DNA of 8,886 nucleotides. Source: Nitrospira sp. Its GTDB lineage: Bacteria; Nitrospirota; Nitrospiria; Nitrospirales; Nitrospiraceae. Location of the stretch: positions 1 through 8,886 of the forward strand of contig JAICVE010000097.1 in NCBI GenBank assembly GCA_025935475.1. Reading direction: 5' to 3'. Under the pieces are notes generated by a model that saw only the letters and a list, made by a program, of their open reading frames with translations, made no database searches and was not told where the DNA came from. The position numbers and the translations under genes are program-made. How positions within the stretch are numbered: the stretch's first letter is position 1; each line of letters starts with the position of its first letter. Below are positions 1 to 5,682 of this stretch, piece after piece.

Positions 1-171
1 CACGCACGCGATGAAATGAGACGGTTGAGCAGGAAGATACACGAATGCGCTGGGAGGCACTGGGTGCAGGACTTAGGTGTTTCCCTAGTACATGGCCATC
101 GAACCGGCCCCGTATGATTTTAAGAGGTGGTGGTGCCTCTAACTATCACAATCAAGGGGAGGGAGAAGGCC

Positions 172-627
172 ATGAAGACTGCGACGTTCGGTGCATTCGT
201 GATCGCCGGGGCGTGCCTGTTTGCGGCAGGCACGGCGTTCGCTCAATCGGGGTCCGGAGGAGGTTCGGCCGGATCGGGGTCCGCTGGTTCTGGTACAAGC
301 GGGATGACGTCTCAAGGCCTGGGTTCCGAACCTGCTGGAATCGGTGAACGAGGGACCGGGCAAACACAGAGTACCCTGGAGCGGTCCGGGGCCTCGGGAC
401 AAAAGGGTATGACGTCTGAGCCGGCCGGCATCGGAGAGAAAGGCACGGGGCAGACCCAGAGTACGATGGAACGGTCGGGTCTTGGACAGAGCGGAACCGC
501 ACAGAGTGGATCACCTCTGCCATCGGGAGTGGGAGAGCAAGGCACTGGGCAGACCCAGGGCACGATGGAACGATCAGGCGGAAAGAGCAGTTCCTCGCAA
601 AGCGCGATGGATCGTCCAGAGCGGTAA
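172..627 (+). CDS. Secreted Gly/Ser-rich repeat protein, function unknown
   Basis: The gene encodes 151 residues. Residues 1-24 form a Sec signal peptide: Lys2, a hydrophobic core at about 6-20, and an AFA cleavage motif before Gln25. The mature part starts with a flexible Gly/Ser/Ala stretch (26-44). It then carries three imperfect 21-residue repeats at 53-73, 83-103 and 116-136, each with the core G-[IV]-G-E-x-G-T-G-Q-T-Q-[SG]-T-[ML]-E-R-S-G. The tail is Ser-rich and polar. There is no cysteine lipobox, membrane segment or catalytic motif. I chose the ATG at 172 over the in-frame ATG at 127 because it begins the signal peptide and has a purine-rich GGGAGAAGG ribosome site just upstream. The protein is probably periplasmic or extracellular and largely disordered. 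I do not recognise a family. It converges on the SRPBCC gene, 26 bp away. Confidence 0.8.
   Translation: MKTATFGAFVIAGACLFAAGTAFAQSGSGGGSAGSGSAGSGTSGMTSQGLGSEPAGIGERGTGQTQSTLERSGASGQKGMTSEPAGIGEKGTGQTQSTMERSGLGQSGTAQSGSPLPSGVGEQGTGQTQGTMERSGGKSSSSQSAMDRPER
328..579 (+). repeat. Three 63-bp in-frame coding repeats
   Basis: The units lie at 328-390, 418-480 and 517-579. Each encodes 21 residues ending in T-[ML]-E-R-S-G, and the unit starts are 90 and 99 bases apart. The linkers differ in length and sequence while the repeat cores stay conserved. This suggests old duplication with selection on the repeat core. Confidence 0.8.
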
Positions 628-640
628 CCCTTGAGTCAGG

Positions 641-669
641 CGGGGCGCCGGAGTCATCCCGTCGCCCCG
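641..669. terminator. Possible hairpin between convergent genes
   Basis: CGGGGCG (641-647) is the exact reverse complement of CGCCCCG (663-669), with a 15-nt loop. The hairpin lies just past the stop of the repeat-protein gene and covers the last codons of the opposing SRPBCC gene. No T-tract follows on either strand, so it may be a 3'-end stabiliser or a Rho-assisted site rather than a classical terminator. Confidence 0.3.
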
Positions 670-1109
670 TTCGGCTCAGGCTCATTCTCGACGTATTTCT
701 TCAGCCCATCCAGCATCATCTTCCAGTTCTTCTCCGAATGCATCCGTGCGGCTTCCGTGGCGTTGTGATCTTGAGTGAGCGTGACGTCGGTCGCTGTTCC
801 GTTGCCTGTCAGATCGATGGTGACCGTATGGTAATGTTCGGGGGTGTGGGGAAGACCAGAGAGAGGGCTGTAATGACTGTACTGAAGTCTGTGTTCGGGC
901 CTCACTTGAAGAAGGGTACCTTTGTCTTCATAGGATTTTCCCTGCCATTCTCCTTTCCACGATATCGGGCTGCCTTCACGCCAGTCTGAATCGACGCGCG
1001 CACCGAACATATATTCTTTGATCGCGTCTGGGCTGATGAGCGCCTGCCAAACGGCATGGCGAGAGGCTTTGATGGCGATCGACACTTTTGCGATGAAATT
1101 CTCGTTCAT
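654..1109 (-). CDS. AHSA1/SRPBCC-domain protein
   Basis: This 151-residue protein is a single START/Bet v 1-like helix-grip domain of the type annotated as activator of Hsp90 ATPase 1-like. Family features seen: the N-terminal strand FIAKVSIAIKA (5-15), AVWQALISPDAIKEYMFG (19-36), the paired-strand segment DSDWREGSPISWKGEW (41-56), G64-x-L-L-x-V-x-P71, and the long C-terminal helix NWKMMLDGLKKYVE (128-141). These domains form a hydrophobic cavity and bind small ligands or act as co-chaperones, so no substrate can be assigned. The start is set at 1109 because GGAGG lies 5 bases upstream on the minus strand. The longer frame starting at 1160 adds 17 unconserved residues without a ribosome site. 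The protein is cytosolic and probably monocistronic. Confidence 0.85.
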   Translation of the reverse strand: MNENFIAKVSIAIKASRHAVWQALISPDAIKEYMFGARVDSDWREGSPISWKGEWQGKSYEDKGTLLQVRPEHRLQYSHYSPLSGLPHTPEHYHTVTIDLTGNGTATDVTLTQDHNATEAARMHSEKNWKMMLDGLKKYVENEPEPNGATG

Positions 1110-1166
1110 GTTGCCTCCATTCTGTTCCTGTACACCCTCGACTTGGTGGATCTGAACCAACTGTCA

Positions 1167-1182
1167 TGGCATGGGTTGTGCT
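1167..1182 (+). promoter_or_regulatory. Sigma-54-like -24/-12 motif
   Basis: TGGCATGGGTTGTGCT matches the RpoN consensus TGGCAC-N5-TTGCW except at two bases. The invariant GG and GC are correctly spaced, with 10 bases between them. Transcription would start near 1194 and run towards the micro-ORF at 1301 and the CBS gene. The same form of the motif occurs upstream of the glycosyltransferase. It rests on sequence match alone. Confidence 0.33.
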
Positions 1183-1300
1183 GGATTACGTCAACCATTA
1201 ACAGGGGGAATTCCGCGGTTGACAGTCCCGTCCAAGAAGCGTAGTGGTGGAATGGTTCGCTGACTCCCTCCCAATGTTTCCGAACCAGGAGGAGGTCGCC

Positions 1301-1372
1301 ATGACAGACCTGATTCCACCGGACTACAAAGGCCCGCGGAGGCGCGGGCGGACATCCCGTCAATCACGCTAG
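1301..1372 (+). CDS. Candidate 23-residue basic micro-protein
   Basis: GGAGGAGG (1288-1295) ends five bases before an ATG. The ORF reads MTDLIPPDYKG followed by the Arg-rich tail PRRRGRTSRQSR, and ends at TAG. The ribosome site is one of the strongest in the window, which is the main reason to list so short a frame. The Arg-rich segment coincides with a GC-rich 7-bp hairpin (1332-1349). A small stem-loop with a short T-rich tail follows 22 bases after the stop. It has no recognisable family. It could be a small protein, a leader peptide for the downstream CBS gene, or chance. Confidence 0.4.
   Translation: MTDLIPPDYKGPRRRGRTSRQSR
1332..1349 (+). other. GC-rich hairpin inside the micro-ORF
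   Basis: GCCCGCG (1332-1338) pairs perfectly with CGCGGGC (1343-1349) around a GAGG loop. It lies within the Gly-Pro-Arg-rich codons of the micro-ORF. No T-tract follows, so it is not a simple terminator. A ribosome crossing the micro-ORF would melt it. Confidence 0.4.
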
Positions 1373-1393
1373 CCGTCTCACACAGTCACGGCC

Positions 1394-1415
1394 GTTCCCC
1401 AAGGGAACTTCTTTC
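1394..1415 (+). terminator. Weak terminator candidate after the micro-ORF
   Basis: GTTCCC (1394-1399) pairs with GGGAAC (1403-1408) around a 3-nt loop, followed by TTCTTTC. The stem is short and the T-tract interrupted, so the call is tentative. If real, it would make the micro-ORF a self-contained transcript. Confidence 0.25.
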
Positions 1416-1574
1416 GATGACAAGAGCCGGTGCAGAGCATCAGGCCGGCGTGATGAACACAAGCTCCTGGGGGAGAAGCGACTCTCCCGCTTGATGCATC
1501 TCTCAGAATGCCCGCTCTGACACGGGTCCCAAGCCAACACAACGACATAGACTTTTCGGCGTCATAAGCGCCAC

Positions 1575-1613
1575 ACACGGGCGGCCTCCACGTAGGTGAA
1601 GGGTCGCCCGTGT
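1575..1613 (+). promoter_or_regulatory. Stem-loop just upstream of the CBS gene
   Basis: ACACGGGCG (1575-1583) is exactly complementary to CGCCCGTGT (1605-1613). The stem extends inward by G.T, C-G, C-G and T.G pairs to about 13 pairs around a 13-nt loop. It ends 32 bases before the CBS start codon, and CGTTTGATC follows it. It could be a terminator for an upstream transcript or a 5'-leader structure. Confidence 0.4.
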
Positions 1614-1644
1614 CGTTTGATCCGATCTCTCTAAGGAGGAAGCC

Positions 1645-2097
1645 ATGCGTGTCCACGATGTGATGTCCACAGGCATTGTGACGGCGTTGAAATCCGATAC
1701 GGTCAGGTCCGTCGTGGTGAAGATGATGCATCGCAACTGCGGAGCCATTCCAGTCGTTGAAGGCGACAGTCGCCTCATTGGCATGGTGACGTTACGCGAT
1801 GTCTTGCTGCCGCTGTATCCCAACTATGGCGACTACATCCACGACAACGTGCATAGTAGGGATTTTGTGGAAATGGAAGCTGGCTACCTGGAGGTGCTCG
1901 GAAAGAAAGTGGAAGAGATCATGACGTCGAATCCCCTCACGGTCGCTCCCGATGCTCCGATCCTCGAAGCCGCTTCCTACATGGGCCTGAAGAACTTTCG
2001 ACGCATTCCCGTTGTCGACAGACAGAAGCTCGTCGGCATGCTCAGCATTGGCGACATCAACCGGGGACTCTTCTTTGAGTCGGGCATGAAAGCCTAA
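1645..2097 (+). CDS. Two-CBS-domain protein
   Basis: This 150-residue protein consists of a tandem pair of CBS domains (a Bateman module) and nothing else. CBS1 spans about residues 1-58: HDVMSTGIVTALKSDTV, CGAIPVVEGD, then LIGMVTLRDVL. CBS2 spans about 88-142: VEEIMTSNPLTVAPDAPILEAA, RRIPVVDRQKLVGMLSIGDINR. Bateman modules bind adenine nucleotides such as AMP, ATP or SAM in the cleft and act as energy sensors, often regulating a partner in trans. No effector domain is fused, and no obvious partner lies beside it. The insert between the domains (59-87) is acidic and aromatic (PNYGDYIHDNVHSRDFVEMEAGY). AAGGAGGAAG lies just upstream of the ATG. The long leader and nearby stem-loop suggest separate control. 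Confidence 0.9.
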   Translation: MRVHDVMSTGIVTALKSDTVRSVVVKMMHRNCGAIPVVEGDSRLIGMVTLRDVLLPLYPNYGDYIHDNVHSRDFVEMEAGYLEVLGKKVEEIMTSNPLTVAPDAPILEAASYMGLKNFRRIPVVDRQKLVGMLSIGDINRGLFFESGMKA

Positions 2098-2110
2098 AAA
2101 TGGCGACACG

Positions 2111-2214
2111 GGACGTGCGCTTTGGCATATCTCACCCGGCCCGCCCTGCGTGCTTTCTCACCCACCCCGCCCGGCCTGTCCAGACACAGGCCCTTCCACA
2201 AGGACGTGCGCTTT
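2111..2214. repeat. 13-bp direct repeat pair in a spacer
   Basis: GGACGTGCGCTTT occurs at 2111-2123 and again at 2202-2214, with starts 91 bases apart. Between them lie a degenerate CGTGCTTT (2149-2156) and two CT-rich TCACCC stretches (2132-2137 and 2158-2163). Together these look like a decayed array. The pair lies between the convergent CBS and response-regulator genes. Confidence 0.55.
2173..2192. terminator. Hairpin between convergent genes
   Basis: GGCCTGT (2173-2179) and ACAGGCC (2186-2192) form a perfect 7-bp stem around a 6-nt loop. The position, between the tails of two convergent genes, suits a bidirectional terminator. No clear T-tract flanks it on either strand. Confidence 0.35.
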
Positions 2215-2219
2215 CCCCG

Positions 2220-2684
2220 TTATTCCCACGTCGTCCATTGGCCGAGGGCGTACATGATGGTCTCGTAAATGGCGAGGACCTGATTTTTGCAAACGAACGC
2301 GGCCGCCCCGGCGGTCCTCATAGCGCTGTACTTGGGCGGAGAAAAGTGTCCCGTGAGGCAGATGATGACGGTCTGCGGGCAGGCCTTTTTAATACAGTGG
2401 GTGGCTTCAATGCCATCGAGATAGGGAAGTCCGATATCCATGAGGATCACGTCGGGTTTATGCACAATCGCCATGGCCACCGCCTCTTTCCCGTCTCCCG
2501 CTTGACCAACAATCTTCACGTCCGAATGCTTCTCAAGGATGTCTTGGAGTAATTGACGCGTTCCCTGATCATCGTCCACGAGAAGGATGCGGTATGGTGA
2601 GCCTGGATCGACCGAAAGTCGCTGCGGCGAGTGATCTGGTGACACGAAACCGTTGTGCGTGTCTTGGTTGCCGAAGACCAGCAT
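2220..2684 (-). CDS. Single-domain response regulator (receiver only)
   Basis: This 154-residue protein has a CheY-like receiver at about 31-148. Seen: RILLVDDD with the acidic pocket Asp37/Asp38, the phospho-acceptor Asp83 in ILMDIGLPYLDG, Thr111 in CLTGH and Lys133 in FVCKN. All residues for phosphorylation are therefore present. The sequence resembles the NarL-type receiver, but the protein stops at residue 154 with no HTH output domain and no remnant of one downstream. Residues 1-30 are an extra polar N-terminal stretch. The start is supported by GGGGAG eight bases upstream on the minus strand. No histidine kinase lies in the window. It probably works as a phospho-relay or by protein-protein contact. 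A 146-bp gap separates it from the VOC gene, so it may have its own promoter. Confidence 0.88.
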   Translation of the reverse strand: MLVFGNQDTHNGFVSPDHSPQRLSVDPGSPYRILLVDDDQGTRQLLQDILEKHSDVKIVGQAGDGKEAVAMAIVHKPDVILMDIGLPYLDGIEATHCIKKACPQTVIICLTGHFSPPKYSAMRTAGAAAFVCKNQVLAIYETIMYALGQWTTWE

Positions 2685-2830
2685 GACGATCTCCCCTTAC
2701 GAGAATAGATGAAAGATGAGTGCGTAGGCCGTTGCTTACAGTCCTATACTCTTTATAAAGGGGTCCGGTCCGAAGGCTGCCTAGGAAGAACCCCAAATCG
2801 ACCACCTTTCTTGCCTTCGCCTCATCGGCC

Positions 2831-3220
2831 TCAGATTGCGCCCTTGCTGCGATGGCAAATTTCCAACCGATTTCCACTGGGATCCTCAAAGAACACGGCA
2901 TAGTATCCCGGTCCTTCGTCATACCCCGGTCCTTCGATGTGCTGGGCGCCTGCGTGGCGGGCAATCTCAGCCAACCGATCGACGTCTGCTGTGCTCTCAG
3001 CCCAAAACGCGATACGGCAGCCGTTTGCCCGGTGCAGCGGCATTTCAGTGATCCCAAAAAAGTCCGCCGGCCCGGCCGGCTGGATGGATTCGAACTGCAG
3101 CCATCCCTCGATGGTCACACGGCGCGTGAAGCCCAGTGGGGGCAACAGCGCTTCATAGAACGGTCCTGCTTCGGCGAGACTGTGCACGCGGAGATCAATG
3201 TGATCGTATCGTCGTGTCAT
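2831..3220 (-). CDS. VOC/glyoxalase-like protein
   Basis: This 129-residue protein is one vicinal-oxygen-chelate domain made of two beta-alpha-beta-beta-beta units. Seen: YDHIDLRVHSLAEAGPFYEALLPPLGF (5-31), ADFFGITE (52-59), CRIAFWAESTADVDRLAEIARHAGA (68-92) and YYAVFFEDPSGNRLEICHR (106-124). His7 and Glu120 sit at metal-ligand positions. The usual second-half ligand, a His in a G-x-H-[IV]-A-F motif, is Arg69 here, so metal binding may be altered. The family includes glyoxalase I, dioxygenases and fosfomycin-resistance enzymes, and I cannot assign a substrate. There is no clear ribosome site before the ATG at 3220. The 51-bp gap from the lipoprotein gene upstream allows a shared transcript. 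Confidence 0.85.
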   Translation of the reverse strand: MTRRYDHIDLRVHSLAEAGPFYEALLPPLGFTRRVTIEGWLQFESIQPAGPADFFGITEMPLHRANGCRIAFWAESTADVDRLAEIARHAGAQHIEGPGYDEGPGYYAVFFEDPSGNRLEICHRSKGAI

Positions 3221-3271
3221 AGCCGTGATGCGACGGAGGGCAGGTCTGCCACATAGGAGACTATCTCTGGC

Positions 3272-3913
3272 CTATCGGGCTGCGACGGTTCTCAGACGGG
3301 CGTCACGGAGCATCTTCTCTTGAATCTGGTGGACCGCCTCAGTGAGCGCGCGGTTGAGGCGCTCGCCGGGACCGAACTCGCCCGTCGGATTGAAGTTTTC
3401 GTCGAAGGTCGATGACCCGCGATACGTGCCGATCAGCTTGCCGTCCCTCGTCAACAGAAACAGTGTGAGATCGGCTTCGCCATTGGTGGCGTGGGTTTTC
3501 CAATTCAGGATATCGGCCGCGATCTTGCCGGCATACGGTAAAGGGACTCTCGTCCACATCCGTGGTCGGTAATGCTCATAGAGCGAATTGATCCTTCCCG
3601 TGAGAATCAGGTCCGGATTCCTGTCGAAGGGTGTGATTTTCGAGAAGACGCCGGCTTGATCGAAGGCGTCCATCAGTTCGTCTCGGACCTGATGGGCGAG
3701 CTCTCTTGGCGGCACCTGCTTCGCGTCTGGGCCCGTCAGACCGAAACTTTCCTTCCCGGAAATCAGCGCCGGCGCAGGATACATATCGTGAAACTCTGCC
3801 GTCGCATCGATGATGGGGCGGGCTTCAGGCAGTGAGATATCCGGAACGAATTCCGCTTTCGTGCAACCGGCTGTCGCCGCGAGCAAAAGCCCGGACGCCA
3901 GCAACCAGTGCAT
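3272..3913 (-). CDS. Lipoprotein, function unknown
   Basis: The gene encodes 213 residues. A lipoprotein signal (hydrophobic 4-15) ends in TAG-Cys17. The mature part has a mixed alpha/beta pattern: a basic/acidic helix ELAHQVRDELMDAFDQAGVF (71-90), strand DLILTGRINSLYEH (101-114), ADLTLFLLTRDGKLIGTYRGSSTFDEN (147-173) and a C-terminal amphipathic helix RLNRALTEAVHQIQEKMLRD (185-204). Helix, 'F.ki', 'LtG.i', strand and terminal helix recall envelope lipoproteins of the CsgG/LpoB/YajG type, but this is an inference from pattern only. The start at 3913 gives a proper signal peptide. Longer in-frame starts (3973, 4102) run back through the upstream gene and give a charged N-terminus. No ribosome site is evident, and the start lies 22 bases after the preceding stop, so translational coupling is likely. 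Confidence 0.75.
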   Translation of the reverse strand: MHWLLASGLLLAATAGCTKAEFVPDISLPEARPIIDATAEFHDMYPAPALISGKESFGLTGPDAKQVPPRELAHQVRDELMDAFDQAGVFSKITPFDRNPDLILTGRINSLYEHYRPRMWTRVPLPYAGKIAADILNWKTHATNGEADLTLFLLTRDGKLIGTYRGSSTFDENFNPTGEFGPGERLNRALTEAVHQIQEKMLRDARLRTVAAR

Positions 3914-3935
3914 GCGGTGGCGCGGGATCGTGCCG

Positions 3936-4250
3936 TCAATCGACGACACGCTGGATCGTCGAGGCGTAGCCATCTTCCGAGACGTAAGCCTTGACCTGAT
4001 CGCCGACGGCCACCTGGTCCATTTTCGTGTGGTCGTCGACTCGGACACGTCTTGACTCTCCATCGTCACTCCTGATCGACACATACTTGTTGCCAATGTC
4101 ATTGACCCGGCCTTTTATCGATTCCTTCGAGATACGTTCGCTCACGGTAGGCGACGCGGCTCGACGTTCGGATGCATTTTTTGCGCATCCCGCTGCTGTC
4201 AGTTGCAGGGCCATCACCAAAGCCAGCAACACGACTAATGGAGTCTGCAT
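3936..4250 (-). CDS. Small OB-like lipoprotein, function unknown
   Basis: The gene encodes 104 residues. It has a lipoprotein signal with hydrophobic core 4-20 and lipobox AAG-Cys22. A short polar linker (23-42) leads to one small beta domain: IKGRVNDIGNKYVSIRSDDGESRRVRVDDHTKMDQVAVGDQVKAYV. The G-x-V, 'YVSI', 'VGDQVKAYV' spacing is typical of small five-stranded OB-like domains of the DUF5666 kind. I infer the fold but claim no function. GGAGGG lies seven bases before the ATG on the minus strand, so this is the likely first gene of the minus-strand block. The downstream lipoprotein follows after 22 bases. Confidence 0.8.
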   Translation of the reverse strand: MQTPLVVLLALVMALQLTAAGCAKNASERRAASPTVSERISKESIKGRVNDIGNKYVSIRSDDGESRRVRVDDHTKMDQVAVGDQVKAYVSEDGYASTIQRVVD

Positions 4251-4423
4251 GAGGCACCCTCCTTCATTCTTTCTCCATTGACTCTACCGTTAGCGCCCCC
4301 GCCTCAGCCCTCGGAACGTCCCCAAGGAGGAACAAAAGAATTACTTGATCGTCTGGACCTCCTGGCCTTGGCGGTGTGATGCTTTCCCACTACAGATCGA
4401 AGGCTAGGGTAGCTAGCGAAACC

Positions 4424-4447
4424 TCTAGGTGTGTTGGGAACACTAGA
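4424..4447. promoter_or_regulatory. Imperfect palindrome, possible operator/activator site
   Basis: TCTAG (4424-4428) plus TGT (4430-4432) pair with ACA (4440-4442) plus CTAGA (4443-4447), with one unpaired G at 4429 and a 7-bp centre. It lies 29 bp upstream of the sigma-54-like motif. It could be a dimeric regulator site, although bacterial enhancer sites usually lie farther upstream. The regulator is unknown. Confidence 0.35.
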
Positions 4448-4476
4448 TAAGACAAAAGGTTACGCATTGAGTAGGG

Positions 4477-4492
4477 TGGCATGTCGCGTGCA
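4477..4492 (+). promoter_or_regulatory. Sigma-54-like -24/-12 motif
   Basis: TGGCATGTCGCGTGCA fits TGGCAC-N5-TTGCW with correct GG-to-GC spacing and two mismatches. Transcription would begin near 4504, giving a leader of about 50 nt to the glycosyltransferase ATG at 4556. It is identical to the motif at 1167-1182 at positions 1-7 and 12-15. The position is right for a promoter, but only the sequence supports it. Confidence 0.38.
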
Positions 4493-4555
4493 ATTTCCCT
4501 GGGGAAGCTAGCCTTTATGATCAAAACATTGAATTAATTTGAAAGGACGGTCCAC

Positions 4556-5674
4556 ATGAAAATCGCACAAATCGCTCCGCTTTGGGAAAGCGTGCCCCCG
4601 CGCCTCTATGGAGGCACTGAGCGGGTGGTGTCCTATCTCACAGAAGAGCTCGTCCGCCAGGGCCATGAAGTGACGCTCTTTGCCAGCGGAGATTCACAAA
4701 CCGCAGCCCACTTGAAGCCCGCCTGCCCTCACGCACTTCGGCTCAACAAGGGCTTGGTCAATCGGGATGCGCCGCTCATTCTTATGCAGGAACAGGCCTT
4801 GGGTGCGGAAGCCGACCAATTCGACATTGTGCATTCTCATCTGGACTTTTTGAGTTTTCCGATGAGCCGGCGCTGCCCCACGCCGGTATTGACGACGTTG
4901 CATGGCCGACTGGACTTGCCCGAACTCGTCCCTATCTTCCGCGAATATGGCGATATGCAGCTCGTCTCGATTTCGGATGCCCAACGGCTGCCGTTGCCCA
5001 ATGCCAACTGGCAGGCGACCGTCTATCATGGATTGCCGGATCTGTATGTGTTTCACCCCACGCCGGGAAAATATCTGGCCTATCTTGGGCGGATTTGCCC
5101 TGAAAAGCGGCCGGATCATGCGATCGAGATCGCGAAGCGCGTTGGTATTCCGCTGCGGATAGCCGCGAAAGTTGATCCCGCGGATCAGGAATACTTTGAC
5201 ACGCAGATCGCGCCGTTGCTGGATCATCCGCTGATCGAGTATTTGGGCGAGATCAACGATGTGGAGAAGTGCGATTTTCTCGGTAACGCCGCCGCCGTAC
5301 TGTGCACGTATGACTGGCCGGAGCCGTTCGGCATCGTCTTGATCGAAGCGCTGGCCTGCGGCACGCCCGTATTCGCGTACCGCCGCGGATCAATCCCCGA
5401 GATCATCGAAGACGGTGTGACGGGATTCGTGTGTGACAGTCTGTCCGAAATGGTCGCGAAGATCGACGAGCTGCCGCTGATTCACCGGCTGGCCTGCCGC
5501 GAGGCATTCCAACGCCGCTTCACGGTGGAGCGGATGGTCAAGGACTATCTCGAGGTCTATGAGCGGATGGCGACAATACCCGCCCGCACACATGCCTTGG
5601 CGAACGGCAGACCACTGCGCGCGGTAGGACGCGCGCACCTCAGTGAATTGGTGACGCCTCACGGCACGGCCTGA
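4556..5674 (+). CDS. Family-4 glycosyltransferase
   Basis: This 372-residue protein is a GT-B-fold retaining glycosyltransferase of family GT4. The N-terminal half binds the acceptor and includes the donor-loop motif PPRLYGGTERVV (14-25) and VHSHLDF (92-98). The C-terminal half binds the nucleotide sugar: YLGRICPEKRPDHAIEIAKRV (176-196) with Arg179 and Lys184, EYLGEI (228-233), and EPFGIVLIEALACGTPV (256-272), whose Glu256 and Glu264 form the E-x7-E motif. Length is normal for the family. The enzyme would move a sugar from a nucleotide donor to an envelope polysaccharide, glycolipid or other acceptor; the substrate is not predictable. It is cytosolic and may attach to the membrane. AAAGGACGG precedes the ATG. 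No polysaccharide genes adjoin it, which is unusual, so it is an orphan glycosyltransferase. The sigma-54-like motif upstream suggests conditional expression. Confidence 0.92.
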   Translation: MKIAQIAPLWESVPPRLYGGTERVVSYLTEELVRQGHEVTLFASGDSQTAAHLKPACPHALRLNKGLVNRDAPLILMQEQALGAEADQFDIVHSHLDFLSFPMSRRCPTPVLTTLHGRLDLPELVPIFREYGDMQLVSISDAQRLPLPNANWQATVYHGLPDLYVFHPTPGKYLAYLGRICPEKRPDHAIEIAKRVGIPLRIAAKVDPADQEYFDTQIAPLLDHPLIEYLGEINDVEKCDFLGNAAAVLCTYDWPEPFGIVLIEALACGTPVFAYRRGSIPEIIEDGVTGFVCDSLSEMVAKIDELPLIHRLACREAFQRRFTVERMVKDYLEVYERMATIPARTHALANGRPLRAVGRAHLSELVTPHGTA

Positions 5675-5682
5675 GCACGTTA

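Larger units (their letters stand above)
1110..1644. other. Long regulatory/intergenic region
   Basis: About 535 bases lie between the SRPBCC gene and the CBS gene. Apart from the 23-codon ORF described separately, I see no coding sequence with family resemblance. The region holds a sigma-54-like motif (1167-1182) and, just upstream of it, a TTGGT-N8-ACCAA dyad near 1144-1161. A lone TTGACA (1219-1224) has only a weak -10 partner 17 bases downstream. Hairpins lie at 1332-1349, 1394-1408, 1471-1488 (GGGAGA/TCTCCC) and 1575-1613. Confidence 0.5.
4251..4555. other. Divergent intergenic region
   Basis: These 305 bases separate the small lipoprotein gene (-) from the glycosyltransferase (+). They are more AT-rich than the genes, especially at 4515-4540. 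They hold an imperfect palindrome (4424-4447), a sigma-54-like motif (4477-4492) and a small TTCCC/GGGAA dyad (4495-4506) at the predicted start point. An AAGGAGG near 4324 has no good start codon behind it. I see no gene here. Confidence 0.6.

Noticed and set aside
1..117. Open frame from the left edge ending at TGA 115-117
   Set aside because: Only 38 codons with no recognisable sequence; another frame stops at 17-19, and nothing favours either as the end of a gene.
113..118. TATGAT as a -10 box for the repeat protein
   Set aside because: No acceptable -35 lies 16-18 bases upstream, so the hexamer alone is not evidence.
328..579. Spaced repeats considered as a CRISPR-like array
   Set aside because: They are in-frame coding repeats of 63 bp with variable short linkers and diverged bases, not identical short repeats with uniform spacers.
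1219..1247. TTGACA with TAGTGG 17 bases downstream as a sigma-70 promoter
   Set aside because: The -35 is perfect, but the -10 matches at only two positions.
2852..3256. Plus-strand 134-codon open frame
   Set aside because: It is the antisense shadow of the VOC gene, whose domain motifs are clear.
3914..4102. 63-residue N-terminal extension of the lipoprotein at 3272-3913
   Set aside because: It runs through the upstream lipoprotein gene, is charged and unpatterned, and would bury the lipoprotein signal peptide.
4324..4404. AAGGAGG followed by a TTG-started 20-codon frame
   Set aside because: The spacing of about 14 bases is too long, the start codon is rare and the peptide has no features.
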